NCBI RefSeq assembly: GCF_001422645.1
Contig: NZ_LMLR01000012.1
Coordinates: 162,451-226,450 of the forward strand
Origin: Arthrobacter sp. Leaf69
GTDB lineage: Bacteria; Actinomycetota; Actinomycetes; Actinomycetales; Micrococcaceae
DNA: 64,000 nucleotides
Reading direction: 5' to 3'
Made by a program: the position numbers and the translations under genes
The notes under the pieces: model-generated
Told to the model about the DNA's origin: nothing
Seen by the model: the letters and a program-made list of their open reading frames with translations, nothing else
The model's database searches: none
In this document: one piece after another, positions 44,268-52,571 of the stretch
Layout of the letters: each line of letters opens with the position of its first letter
Position numbering within the stretch: position 1 is the first letter of the stretch

Positions 44268-45587
44268 ATGTCAGTTGTATCCGCACCAACGAAGATGCGC
44301 ACACCGAAAGAAATCAACGGTGTGATCCTCCGCAGAGTCATGCCGATCCTTATCGGCGCCTACATCATGGCGTTCCTGGACCGCACCAACATCGGCATGG
44401 CCAAGGACCGGCTGGAGATCGACCTCGGCATCTCCGCCACCGCCTACGGCATTGGCGCCGGGCTGTTCTTCCTGACCTATGCCCTCTCCGAAATCCCGTC
44501 CAACCTGATCATGCACAAGGTGGGCGCGCGTTTCTGGATCATGCGGATCATGATCACATGGGGCATCATCTCCGCCTGCATGGCCTTCGTGCAGGGCGAA
44601 TGGTCCTTCTACATCATGCGGATGCTGCTCGGCGTCGCCGAGGCGGGGCTCTTCCCCGGCGTGATGTATTTCCTGACCCAGTGGTTCGTGGTGAAGGACC
44701 GGGCGAAAGCCAACGGCATGTTCCTGCTGGGCGTTTCCATCGCCAACATCGTCGGCGCACCGCTCGGCGGCCTGCTGCTCACCATGGACGGTTTCGGTGG
44801 CCTGCACGGCTGGCAGTGGATGTTCATCATCGAAGGCCTGCCCGCTTGCCTCCTGGCCTACGTCGTCTGGAAGAAGCTCCCGGACCGGCCCACCCAGGCA
44901 TCATTCCTTACCCCTGAAGAAGCCACAGACCTCGAAGCCCGCATCGCCGCTGAGGAAAAGGCCGGCGCCGAAGCGTCCGGCAACCACCGCCTCCGCGACA
45001 TCCTGAAGGACAAGCAGATCCTCCTGGTGGTCGGCATCTACTTCACGCACCAGATCGCCGTCTACGCCCTGTCCTACTTCCTGCCCTCCATCATCGGCAC
45101 CTACGGCAAGCTCAACCCGCTGCAGATCGGCCTGCTGACGGCCATCCCGTGGATCTTCTCCGCCGCCGGCGCCCTGCTGATTCCCCGGTTCGCCACCGAC
45201 GGCCGGCGCTCCCGCCTCCTCGTCACGGGAACGATGATCGGCATCGTCTCCGGCTTCGCCCTCGGCGCCGTCGGCGGTCCCGTGCTCGGCATGATCGGCT
45301 TCTGCCTCGCCGCGTTCAACTTCTTCGCCCTGCAGCCGATCCTCTTCACCTACCCGGCCACCCGGCTCACCGGCGCCACCCTCGCCGGCGGCATCGCCTT
45401 CGTCAACACCATCGGCCTCTGCGGCGGTTTCCTCGGCCCGTACGTCATGGGCATGATGCAGGACACCACCGGCTCCAAGCTCTCCGGTCTCTGGTTCATC
45501 GTGGGCATGTGCATCATCGGCGCCCTGCTCTCGCTCATGCTCAAGCGCGGCACGGAAAAGCCGCAGCTCGCCCCCGTAGCCCACTAG
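44268..45587 (+). CDS. MFS transporter, anion:cation symporter (sugar-acid) family
   Basis: 439 residues with 12 predicted TM helices. DRTNIGMAKDRLEIDLGIS after TM1, YALSEIPSNLIMHKVGARFW and EAGLFPGVMYFLTQWF are hallmarks of the ACS family that imports glucarate, galactonate, tartrate and related acids with protons. The large central loop (about 205-235) is acidic. It is the uptake step of the cluster. If the pathway call is right, its substrate is 2-deoxy-D-ribonate or a close relative. Confidence 0.85.
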   Translation: MSVVSAPTKMRTPKEINGVILRRVMPILIGAYIMAFLDRTNIGMAKDRLEIDLGISATAYGIGAGLFFLTYALSEIPSNLIMHKVGARFWIMRIMITWGIISACMAFVQGEWSFYIMRMLLGVAEAGLFPGVMYFLTQWFVVKDRAKANGMFLLGVSIANIVGAPLGGLLLTMDGFGGLHGWQWMFIIEGLPACLLAYVVWKKLPDRPTQASFLTPEEATDLEARIAAEEKAGAEASGNHRLRDILKDKQILLVVGIYFTHQIAVYALSYFLPSIIGTYGKLNPLQIGLLTAIPWIFSAAGALLIPRFATDGRRSRLLVTGTMIGIVSGFALGAVGGPVLGMIGFCLAAFNFFALQPILFTYPATRLTGATLAGGIAFVNTIGLCGGFLGPYVMGMMQDTTGSKLSGLWFIVGMCIIGALLSLMLKRGTEKPQLAPVAH

Positions 45588-45628
45588 GCCTGCCCTCCCC
45601 ACCGCTTCACCAACGCAAGGAAAAGTTC

Positions 45629-46393
45629 ATGGATTTCAGCTCAAAGAGGGTGCTGGTCACCGCCGGGGCCAACGGCATCGGCCTGGCCATCGCCACCAAG
45701 TTCCAGGCGCTCGGCGCCGCCGTCTTCGTCACGGACATTGACCCTGACGCCGTCGAGAAGGCCCGCGTCAACGGCCTCGCCGCCGCCGTCAGCGACGTCT
45801 CCGACGAGGATCAGGTCCGCGAACTGATGGCCCTGGTCCAGGCGGAACTGGGCGGCCTGGACGTCCTCGTCAACAACGCCGGCATCGCGGGACCCACCGG
45901 GCCCGTCGAATCGCTGGACACGGCCGCGTGGAAAGCCACGTTCGACGTCAACATCCACGGCCAGTTCTTCTGCATCAAGCACGCCCTGCCGATGCTGCGG
46001 CAGGGCCGGGAAGCCTCGATCGTGAACCTCTCCTCCGCCGCCGGGCGGCTGGGCATGGCCGGCCGCAGCGCCTATTCGGCGTCGAAGTGGGCCGTCATCG
46101 GGCTGACCAAGACCCTCGCGATCGAGCTCGGTCCCGACCGGATCCGGGTCAACGCCATTTGCCCCGGCGCGGTCAACGGCCCCCGGATCGACGCCGTCAT
46201 CGCGGCCAAGGCACAAATGCTGGACCTGCCGGCGGACAAGGTCTCGGAGCTCTACCACAACCAGTCCTCGCTGGGGCGGCTGATCGAGGCCGAGGACATC
46301 GCGAACATGGCCGCCTTCGCCGCGAGCGACATGGCCCGCAACGTCAACGGCCAGGCCCTGGCCGTCGACGGCAACACCGAGAAACTCTACTGA
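45629..46393 (+). CDS. Short-chain dehydrogenase (candidate deoxyribonate 3-dehydrogenase)
   Basis: 254 residues of the classical SDR family. The NAD(P) motif is TAGANGIGLAIA, followed by NNAGIAGP and the catalytic YSASK, with Ser in VNLSSAAGR. Asp at the end of beta-2 (FVTDIDPDAVEKA) favours NAD. The C-terminus keeps NVNGQALAVDGNTEKLY. The ATG at 45629 follows AAGGAAAA. Placed between an acid transporter and a beta-keto acid cleavage enzyme, it probably oxidises a 3-hydroxy acid to the 3-keto acid. Confidence 0.85.
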   Translation: MDFSSKRVLVTAGANGIGLAIATKFQALGAAVFVTDIDPDAVEKARVNGLAAAVSDVSDEDQVRELMALVQAELGGLDVLVNNAGIAGPTGPVESLDTAAWKATFDVNIHGQFFCIKHALPMLRQGREASIVNLSSAAGRLGMAGRSAYSASKWAVIGLTKTLAIELGPDRIRVNAICPGAVNGPRIDAVIAAKAQMLDLPADKVSELYHNQSSLGRLIEAEDIANMAAFAASDMARNVNGQALAVDGNTEKLY

Positions 46394-46437
46394 TCCAGCC
46401 CGCCCGGACGATTCGACCCACCCTAGGAGACCTTCCC

Positions 46438-47370
46438 ATGGCTGCTTCCCGCAAAGTCATCATCACCAGCGCCGTTACCGGCGCCATCCACACCCCGTCC
46501 ATGTCCCAGTACCTTCCGGTCTCCCCCGATGAGATCGCCGACGCCGCCATCGGCGCCGCCGAGGCGGGCGCCGCCATCGTGCACATGCACGCCCGCGACC
46601 CCCGGGACGGCCGCCCCTCCCAGGACCCGGAACACTTCGCCCCGATCCTGGACAAGCTCAAGCGCAACACCGACGCCGTCATCAACATCACCACCGGCGG
46701 CTCGCCGCACATGACCGTGGAAGAGCGCATGCAGCCCGCGGCCCTGTTCAAGCCCGAGCTCGCATCCCTGAACATGGGTTCGATGAACTTCGGCCTCTAC
46801 CCGATGCTGGACCGCTTCACCGAGTTCGGCCACGCCTGGGAGCGGGAAGGACTCGAAAAGAGCCGCGACCTGGTCTTTAAGAACACCTTCCAGGACATCG
46901 AGACCATCTTAGGCATCGGCAACGAGAACGGCACCCGCTTCGAATTCGAGTGCTACGACATCTCGCACCTGAACAACCTCGCGCACTTCCACGCCCGCGG
47001 TCTGGCCCAGGGGCCCTTGTTCGTCCAGTCGGTCTTCGGCCTGCTCGGTGGGATCGGCGCGCACCCGGAGGACCTCATGCACATGCGCCGGACAGCGGAC
47101 CGGCTCCTCGGCGACGACTACGAATGGTCCATCCTGGGCGCCGGGAAGAACCAGATGCCCCTGGCCACCATCGGCGCGGCCATGGGCTCCCATGTCCGGG
47201 TGGGACTGGAGGACTCGCTCTGGATCGGCCCCGGCCAGCTGGCCACGTCCAACGCCCAGCAGGTCACCCGGATCCGCACCATCCTCGAGGCCCTCAACTT
47301 CGAGGTCGCCACCCCGGATGAGGCCCGCGACATGCTGCAGCTCAAAGGCCGCGACAAGGTCGGCTTCTGA
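46438..47370 (+). CDS. Beta-keto acid cleavage enzyme (BKACE, DUF849)
   Basis: A 310-residue DUF849 protein, the family that reacts a beta-keto acid with acetyl-CoA to give acetoacetate and a new acyl-CoA. The start VIITSAVTGAIHTPSMSQYLP, zinc-binding AIVHMHARDPRDGRPSQDP and C-terminal EWSILGAGKNQMPLATIGAA and HVRVGLEDSLW are typical. AGGAG precedes ATG by eight bases. With the dehydrogenase before it and a glycerate kinase after it, cleavage of 3-keto-2-deoxypentonate to glyceryl-CoA is the most economical reading. Confidence 0.9.
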   Translation: MAASRKVIITSAVTGAIHTPSMSQYLPVSPDEIADAAIGAAEAGAAIVHMHARDPRDGRPSQDPEHFAPILDKLKRNTDAVINITTGGSPHMTVEERMQPAALFKPELASLNMGSMNFGLYPMLDRFTEFGHAWEREGLEKSRDLVFKNTFQDIETILGIGNENGTRFEFECYDISHLNNLAHFHARGLAQGPLFVQSVFGLLGGIGAHPEDLMHMRRTADRLLGDDYEWSILGAGKNQMPLATIGAAMGSHVRVGLEDSLWIGPGQLATSNAQQVTRIRTILEALNFEVATPDEARDMLQLKGRDKVGF

Positions 47371-47374
47371 GCGC

Positions 47375-48379
47375 ATGAGCATCCTCGTTGCCCCGGACAG
47401 CTTCAAGGGGACCTTCACCGCCGTCGAGGTGTCCCGGCACATTGCGGCCGGGATCCGCTCGGCCGGCGGCGCGGCCGTCGAACTGCCGGTGGCCGACGGC
47501 GGCGAAGGCACCTTCGACGTGCTGGCCCGCGGCCTCGGCGCGCGGCGCGTCAGCGTCAGCACCATCGGACCGTGGGGCGACGATCTGACTGCGGAGATCG
47601 GGCTGACGGCGGACGGGACCGCCGTCGTCGAGCTTGCCGCGGCGGGCGGTCTCAATCTTCCCTCCAGCCGGGAGCGGGATCCGGTGACGGCCAGCACCTT
47701 CGGCACCGGAGTGCTCATCGCCGAGGCCGCGCGGCTGGGCGCCCGCCGGATCCTGGTGGCCTGCGGCGGGTCCGCCACGACCGACGGCGGCGCCGGCGCC
47801 ATCGCCGCGATCGAGGAACGCGGCGGACTCCGCGGCGCGGAGGTGGTGGTCCTCAGCGACGTGACCACCCGGTTCGGCGACGCCGCCCGGGTGTTCGGGC
47901 CGCAGAAGGGCGCCGGGCCGGCCGCCGTCGAAATGCTGACCGGCCGTCTTGAGCAGCAGGCCCTGACGTTTCTCCGCGAACACGGCCGCGACCCGCGCAC
48001 CGTGGACCGGACCGGGGCAGCCGGGGGATTTTCCGGCGGCCTGTGGGCCAGATACGGGGCCACGCTGGTCTCCGGCGCCGACTATGTGCTGGACCTGCTC
48101 GACTTTGACCGCCACCTCCCCGGCTGCAGTGCCGTGGTGGTCGGAGAGGGCCGGCTGGATTCCCAGACCGGCCAGGGCAAGATCATCGCCGCGGTGCTGG
48201 CCCGGAGCGGCACAACACCGGTGTACGCCGTCGTCGGCTCCGTCCACGAGGACTTGGGCGGCTACGCCAAGAACTTCGCCCGTGTGATTGTGGCGAGCGA
48301 CGCGGCCGCGATGACACGTGCGGGTGCGGCGGTCGCCACGGCGTGCCCGGCGAACACGAGGGGACATGCCCTCCGCTAG
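47375..48379 (+). CDS. Glycerate kinase (second copy)
   Basis: 334 residues of the GarK family: [68 protein letters not shown] and VVGEGRLDSQTGQGK. It starts 4 bp after the BKACE stop, so it is the last gene of the operon and phosphorylates the glycerate made there. It is 76 residues shorter than the copy at 28267 and lacks that copy's Gly/Ser insert. The last codons overlap the first unit of a GGACATGTCC repeat array. Confidence 0.88.
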   Translation: MSILVAPDSFKGTFTAVEVSRHIAAGIRSAGGAAVELPVADGGEGTFDVLARGLGARRVSVSTIGPWGDDLTAEIGLTADGTAVVELAAAGGLNLPSSRERDPVTASTFGTGVLIAEAARLGARRILVACGGSATTDGGAGAIAAIEERGGLRGAEVVVLSDVTTRFGDAARVFGPQKGAGPAAVEMLTGRLEQQALTFLREHGRDPRTVDRTGAAGGFSGGLWARYGATLVSGADYVLDLLDFDRHLPGCSAVVVGEGRLDSQTGQGKIIAAVLARSGTTPVYAVVGSVHEDLGGYAKNFARVIVASDAAAMTRAGAAVATACPANTRGHALR

Positions 48380-48519
48380 CTCCAAGCACTGGACATAGCC
48401 CCCATATGCCCACTCTCCGGGCCAAAGACTGGACATGTCCCCCGGGATCGAGCCGCAAGACTGGGCATGTCCCCTAGTGCGTCCAGGGCGGGCTGCACCC
48501 GGGACTGGACATGTCCCGC
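48360..48519. repeat. Array of GGACATGTCC-centred palindromic repeats
   Basis: One inverted unit GGGGACATGCCC (48360-48371) is followed by four direct units ACTGGACATRGYCCCC-like at 48388, 48428, 48460 and 48504, with 32-44 bases between starts. The core GGACATGTCC is a perfect palindrome in units 2 and 4. Some spacer bases before ACTGG are also shared (CCAAAG, CGCAAG). The first unit lies in the end of the glycerate kinase gene. Confidence 0.75.
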
Positions 48520-48555
48520 AGGCGGCGCCTCGGCCCAAACCCCGTTAAACCATTT

Positions 48556-48588
48556 CGGCGGTCGGCTCCCCCAAGGAGCCGACCGCCG
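48556..48588 (+). terminator. Terminator after the sugar-acid operon
   Basis: A perfect 14-bp stem CGGCGGTCGGCTCC (48556-48569) with complement at 48575-48588 and a 5-nt loop, followed by ATTAATGG. It ends the operon 177 bases after the last stop, beyond the repeat array. Confidence 0.65.
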
Positions 48589-48679
48589 ATTAATGGGGCT
48601 GGTCCGATGTCGGCGGACCAGCTCCAGTGGAACGGCCGGGGGAACCGCTCCTGCAGGGGATTTCGCTGTTCATGCATCT

Positions 48680-48705
48680 TGTCACACATGTGACAGATTT
48701 GTCAC
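48680..48705 (+). promoter_or_regulatory. Operator-like palindrome upstream of the AhpD-like gene
   Basis: TGTCACA-CA-TGTGACA (48680-48695) has perfect 7-bp arms, followed by another TTTGTCAC half-site (to 48705). It lies 48 bases before the start codon, and a -10 TAGGCT (48732-48737) sits six bases before ATG. The spacing suits a dimeric regulator. Which family binds it is not evident. Confidence 0.5.
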
Positions 48706-48743
48706 GCGGTATTTTTGCTGTTTCCCGTGGGTAGGCTTTTGAC

Positions 48744-49235
48744 ATGGATGAGACAGCAGCAGCGCAGCACCACACCACCCGGTCCGTCTTCCTGGACAAG
48801 GCCCACCCCGCCGCCTGGCGGGCCCTCAACGGGCTCGGCCTGAAAGCCAAGGAAGCCGCCGATGAGGCCGGCCTGGACCAGACCCTGATCGAGCTGCTGA
48901 ATGTCCGCATCTCACAGATCAACGGCTGCGCTTACTGCCTGGACCTGCACGTGGGCGACGCCGTGAAAAACGGCGAAACCGCGCAGCGCCTCGCGGTCCT
49001 GCCGGCCTGGCGGGATACGGACCTGTTCACCGAGAAGGAACGCGCCGCCCTGACCCTGGCCGAAGCCATCACCAACATTTCCGACGCCCGGGCCCGCGAG
49101 CATGAAGGCGCCGCCGCGAGGAAACACCTCACGGACGGGGAGTTCTCCGCCGTCAGCTGGCTGGTGATCGCCATGAACGCCTTCAACCGGGTGTCGATCG
49201 TCAGCCAGCACCCCGTCCGCAAGGACCGCGGGTAA
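48744..49235 (+). CDS. AhpD-like carboxymuconolactone decarboxylase family protein
   Basis: A 163-residue all-helical CMD/AhpD-fold protein. ISQINGCAYCLDLHVGDAVKNGE carries the CxxC and distal His of the alkylhydroperoxidase active site. NAFNRVSIVSQHPVRK at the C-terminus is usual for the small stand-alone members. It probably acts as a thiol-dependent peroxidase or peroxidase partner in the cytosol. It is probably leaderless, behind the TGTCACA palindrome. Confidence 0.85.
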   Translation: MDETAAAQHHTTRSVFLDKAHPAAWRALNGLGLKAKEAADEAGLDQTLIELLNVRISQINGCAYCLDLHVGDAVKNGETAQRLAVLPAWRDTDLFTEKERAALTLAEAITNISDARAREHEGAAARKHLTDGEFSAVSWLVIAMNAFNRVSIVSQHPVRKDRG

Positions 49236-49326
49236 GCCGGCGCCGGCTGCCCCAGCAGGACGCCGCACCCGCCCGCCCCTGCCGCCCGCCGGGCCCAACG
49301 CCCGCCCACCCGCACCCCGGCCGCCG

Positions 49327-50376
49327 TCACGACGGGTAAATCGACACCGCCGCCGCCTTGACCACGAAATAGACGTCGAGGCCGGGAGCGAGGCCGAGGT
49401 CCGCGGAGGCAGCCGGGGTGACGTCCGCGGACAGCTCCCCGGCGCGGACCCGGATCTGGTCCCCGTGCGGCTCCAGGTCAGTGACCGTGACACGGAACGA
49501 GTTCCGCGGGCTGCCATGCGCCTCGCCCAGGAACACCGAGACGGCCGACGGCGGGAACGCCGCCACGCCGGCTTGCCCGGCGACGAGCGGCGCGTCGTGC
49601 TGGCCCGCGAATTCGAGGCCCCCGGCAGTCCTGATACCCGCTGACGTCACAGTGCCCGAGACCAGGTTCAGTCCGGCCAGCCCGGCGGCGAAGCGGCTGC
49701 GCGGCCGCCGGAGCACCTCACGGGTGGGCCCGTCCTCGGTGATCCTGCCCTCCTCCATAACAATCACCCGGTCCGCCAGCATGTAGGCGTCCAGGACGTC
49801 GTGGGTGACGATGATGGCGCGCCGCCCGGCCAGTACCCGTTTGAGCAGCCTTCGCAGCAGCGGGGCCGCGTGGATGTCCAGGGCGGACAGGGGCTCGTCC
49901 AGCAGCAGCACCTCCGGATCCACGGCCAGGGCACGGGCCGCCGCCACTCGCTGTGCCTGCCCGCCGGACAACTCCCCCGGCCGGCGGTCCGCGAGATCCG
50001 CGGCGTCCACCTCAGCCAGCCAGTGCCGGGCAGACTCCCGGGCCTCCCGCTTGGGCATCCCGGCACTCCGGGGCCCGAAGGCGACGTTTTCGAGGGCGCT
50101 CAGGTGCGGAAACAGCAGGGGATCCTGGGCCAGCAGGGCGGTTCCGCGGCGGTGCGGCGCGGTCCACGTGTGCACGCCGGGACCGAGCTCGAACAGGACC
50201 CGCCCGTTCACCTCGGCCCGGCCGGTGTCCGGGCGCAGCAGCCCGGAGATCACCGAGAGCAGGGTGGATTTTCCCGCCCCGTTCGGGCCGAGCACGGCCA
50301 CCGTCTCGCCCGGCGCCAGGCTCAGTGACACGTCGAAGCGGCGGGCGGCGAGGGCGGCGTCGAGCGTAAACGTCAT
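49327..50376 (-). CDS. modC: Molybdate ABC transporter ATP-binding protein
   Basis: 349 residues. ATPase part: Walker [10 protein letters not shown], signature [16 protein letters not shown], Walker [13 protein letters not shown] and switch His IIVTHD. The C-terminal third is a TOBE/MOP-type module ([21 protein letters not shown]). The ATG at 50376 overlaps the modB stop (ATGA), so a longer in-frame extension upstream is rejected. It energises molybdate import and so supplies the metal for the molybdenum enzymes, including the xanthine dehydrogenase in this window. Confidence 0.9.
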   Translation of the reverse strand: MTFTLDAALAARRFDVSLSLAPGETVAVLGPNGAGKSTLLSVISGLLRPDTGRAEVNGRVLFELGPGVHTWTAPHRRGTALLAQDPLLFPHLSALENVAFGPRSAGMPKREARESARHWLAEVDAADLADRRPGELSGGQAQRVAAARALAVDPEVLLLDEPLSALDIHAAPLLRRLLKRVLAGRRAIIVTHDVLDAYMLADRVIVMEEGRITEDGPTREVLRRPRSRFAAGLAGLNLVSGTVTSAGIRTAGGLEFAGQHDAPLVAGQAGVAAFPPSAVSVFLGEAHGSPRNSFRVTVTDLEPHGDQIRVRAGELSADVTPAASADLGLAPGLDVYFVVKAAAVSIYPS

Positions 50377-51221
50377 GCCGGCACCCGCCCGGGGGTGCCG
50401 GTACGCGCTGATCTGCCGCCGGACCCGGCCGGCGCCGGTCCACGGTAGGAGAGCCCGACGACGACGACCGCCACCACAACGAGGAGCAGGGACAGCGCGA
50501 CGGCGGCGTCGGCGTCGGTCTCCCGCTGCAGGTAGATTTCCAGCGGCAGCGTGCGGGTGACCCCCGGCAGGCTCCCGGCGAAGGTGAGCGTGGCGCCGAA
50601 TTCGCCCAGGCTCCTGGCGAAGGAGAGCACCGCCCCGGACGCGAGCCCGGGCAGGACCAGCGGCAGGGTGACCCGGCGCAGCACGGTGGTGGGGCGCGCC
50701 CCGAGTGTGGCGGCCACGGACTCGTACCGGCTGCCGGCCGAGCGGAGGGCGCCTTCGAGGCTGACCACAAGGAACGGAAGCGCCACGAACGTCTGGGCGA
50801 GGATCACCGCCGTCGTCGTGAACGCGATCTGGAGGCCGGCGATGCCGAGGCTCTGCCCCAGGAGGCCCTGGCGGCCGAAGGCGTAGAGCAGCGCGATGCC
50901 GCCCACCACAGGGGGCAGCACCAGCGGCAGCAGGACGAAGGACCGCAGCAGCCGCTGGCCGGGGAAGTCGCCGCGGGCCAGCACCAGCGCCAGCGGCACC
51001 CCAAACAGCACGCACAGCACCGTGCTCGCGGCGGCCGTGCGGAGGCTGAGTCCCAGTGCGGTGAGCGAGGATTCGGAGGTGATGAGCGGGATGAACTGCG
51101 GCCAGTTGACCCGGCCCAGCATGGCCGCGAGCGGCAGCAGCACAAACAGCGCCCCGACGGCGGCAATGGCCGCGACCCAGCGCGGGATCCCGGTGTACAT
51201 GGTGTCTCTCCGGCGTTTCAT
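50373..51221 (-). CDS. modB: Molybdate ABC transporter permease
   Basis: 282 residues with about six TM helices. [20 protein letters not shown] begins the membrane domain, and the EAA loop reads [17 protein letters not shown], which contacts ModC. The C-terminus is a Gly/Arg-rich tail. It starts 6 bp after the modA stop and overlaps modC by 4 bp, so modABC is one transcript with the HTH-TOBE gene. An ATG seven codons in (MYTGIPRW) is an alternative start. Confidence 0.9.
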   Translation of the reverse strand: MKRRRDTMYTGIPRWVAAIAAVGALFVLLPLAAMLGRVNWPQFIPLITSESSLTALGLSLRTAAASTVLCVLFGVPLALVLARGDFPGQRLLRSFVLLPLVLPPVVGGIALLYAFGRQGLLGQSLGIAGLQIAFTTTAVILAQTFVALPFLVVSLEGALRSAGSRYESVAATLGARPTTVLRRVTLPLVLPGLASGAVLSFARSLGEFGATLTFAGSLPGVTRTLPLEIYLQRETDADAAVALSLLLVVVAVVVVGLSYRGPAPAGSGGRSARTGTPGRVPA

Positions 51222-51227
51222 CCGGGC

Positions 51228-51992
51228 CTAAGGCGTTCCGAAGCCGGCGCCGCGGAGGATCCGCTGGCCGTCGGTGCCCGTGACTGCCTCGATGAAGGCG
51301 TCCGCGAGGTCCTGGTTCTTGCCGGTCCGCACCGCAGCGATCGGGTAGGTGTTGACTGCTTGCGCGGACTCGGGGAAGGGGATCGCCTGCACTTTGTCCC
51401 CGGCGGCTTTCACGTCCGTGACGTAGACCAGCCCGGCGTCGGCCTCGCCCGAGACGACCTTGCCCAGGACATCGGTGACGGACGATTCCTCACTCACCGG
51501 TGTCAGCGTGGTGCCGGTTTCCTGTTCGACCCTCTTCGTGGCCGCGCCGCACGGGACCTGCGCCGCGCAAATCACGGTCCTGACCCCCGGTTTGGCGAGA
51601 TCCGCGAAGGAGGCGATGGACGCGGGGTTCTCCGGGGGCACCGCGATGGTCAGCACGTTGGTGGCGAAGTCCCGGGGTGATCCTTCCACCAGGCCTGCGC
51701 CACCGAGCTTGGCCATGTTTTTCGTGTCGGCGGAGGCGAAGACATCCGCCGGTGCGCCTTGGCTGATCTGGGTGGCGAGGTCGGAGGACCCGGCGAAGCT
51801 GAGGGTCACGGTGGTCCCCGGGTGCGCGGCCTCAAACTCCTCGGCGAGCGCAGTGAAGGGGGTCTGGAGGGATGCCGCGGCGAAGACTGTGAGGGTTTTG
51901 CCGGCGTCTCCGGCCGGTGCGGCGCAGCCCGTGAGGACGGCGGCAACGGTTCCTGCCCCCAGCACCGCGGAGGCCCTGATGCCGGGCCTCAT
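51228..51992 (-). CDS. modA: Molybdate-binding lipoprotein
   Basis: 254 residues. The signal peptide ends in a lipobox LTGC (Cys22), so the protein is anchored outside the membrane. TVFAAASLQTPFTALAEEFE, SFAGSSDLATQISQGAPADVF and SVTDVLGKVVSGEADAGLVYVTDV are ModA signatures. The oxyanion-binding residues lie in the AASL and GSS loops. The start overlaps the HTH-TOBE stop in an ATGA arrangement. Confidence 0.92.
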   Translation of the reverse strand: MRPGIRASAVLGAGTVAAVLTGCAAPAGDAGKTLTVFAAASLQTPFTALAEEFEAAHPGTTVTLSFAGSSDLATQISQGAPADVFASADTKNMAKLGGAGLVEGSPRDFATNVLTIAVPPENPASIASFADLAKPGVRTVICAAQVPCGAATKRVEQETGTTLTPVSEESSVTDVLGKVVSGEADAGLVYVTDVKAAGDKVQAIPFPESAQAVNTYPIAAVRTGKNQDLADAFIEAVTGTDGQRILRGAGFGTP

Positions 51993-52399
51993 ATAACGCC
52001 CTTGCCCTTGGGCGTTTCGATGATCACCGTGGTGGCCTTGACGACGGCGGTCGCCACCGAGCCAAGCTCCAGGCCCAGCTCCCGCACGGCCTCACTGCTC
52101 ATCAGCGACACCACCCGGAACGGCCCGCACTGCAGTTCCACCTGGGCCATCACGGTATCGGCCGTGATGGCGGTGACGAGGCCAACGAAGCGGTTGCGGG
52201 CCGAACTGCCCGCCTTGGCCGGGTCGTCGGGAAGCTGGGCCTGCTCCCGGGCGAGCCGGGCGAGTTCCAACCCGTCCACGGCGAGCCGGCCGGCGTCGTC
52301 CTTGAGCGGGGTCAGGCTTCCGTTCTCGGTCCAGCGCCGGATGGTGTCGTCACTGACGCCCAGGAACCGGGCCGCCTCGGAAACGCGAATATTGGGCAT
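51989..52399 (-). CDS. HTH-TOBE molybdate-responsive regulator/molbindin
   Basis: 136 residues. The N-terminus is a MerR/excisionase-type helix-turn-helix (RVSEAARFLGVSDDTIRRW), and residues about 68-136 form a single TOBE/MOP domain (NRFVGLVTAITADTVMAQVEL) that binds molybdate. This combination heads many actinobacterial modABC operons and probably represses them when molybdate is ample. The ATG at 52399 has TAGGGT (52406-52411 on the minus strand) six bases upstream, consistent with a leaderless mRNA. Confidence 0.85.
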   Translation of the reverse strand: MPNIRVSEAARFLGVSDDTIRRWTENGSLTPLKDDAGRLAVDGLELARLAREQAQLPDDPAKAGSSARNRFVGLVTAITADTVMAQVELQCGPFRVVSLMSSEAVRELGLELGSVATAVVKATTVIIETPKGKGVI

Positions 52400-52571
52400 A
52401 ATGCCACCCTAACCCGCATTCGCGGAACTTTGATGGGATTCTGCCCGCGATTCCGAATCGGCGCGCAGGCCCCCTCCGGCCGCCACGCAGGTTTCTCCCC
52501 TAGCCCCGGCGCCGCCACCGGACTTAAAATTTCTGCGAGGGGTGGAGCCGCGGTCGCCGAGGAGCACCGCC

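Noticed and set aside
48360-48519. The GGACATGTCC repeat array as a CRISPR.
   Set aside because: Units are about 16 bp, imperfect, partly inverted and unevenly spaced at 32-44 bp, and no cas genes are present.
50377-51015. Extension of modC upstream through modB in another frame.
   Set aside because: The ATG at 50376 overlaps the modB stop in a coupling arrangement and gives the normal ModC N-terminus. The upstream stretch is a shadow of modB.
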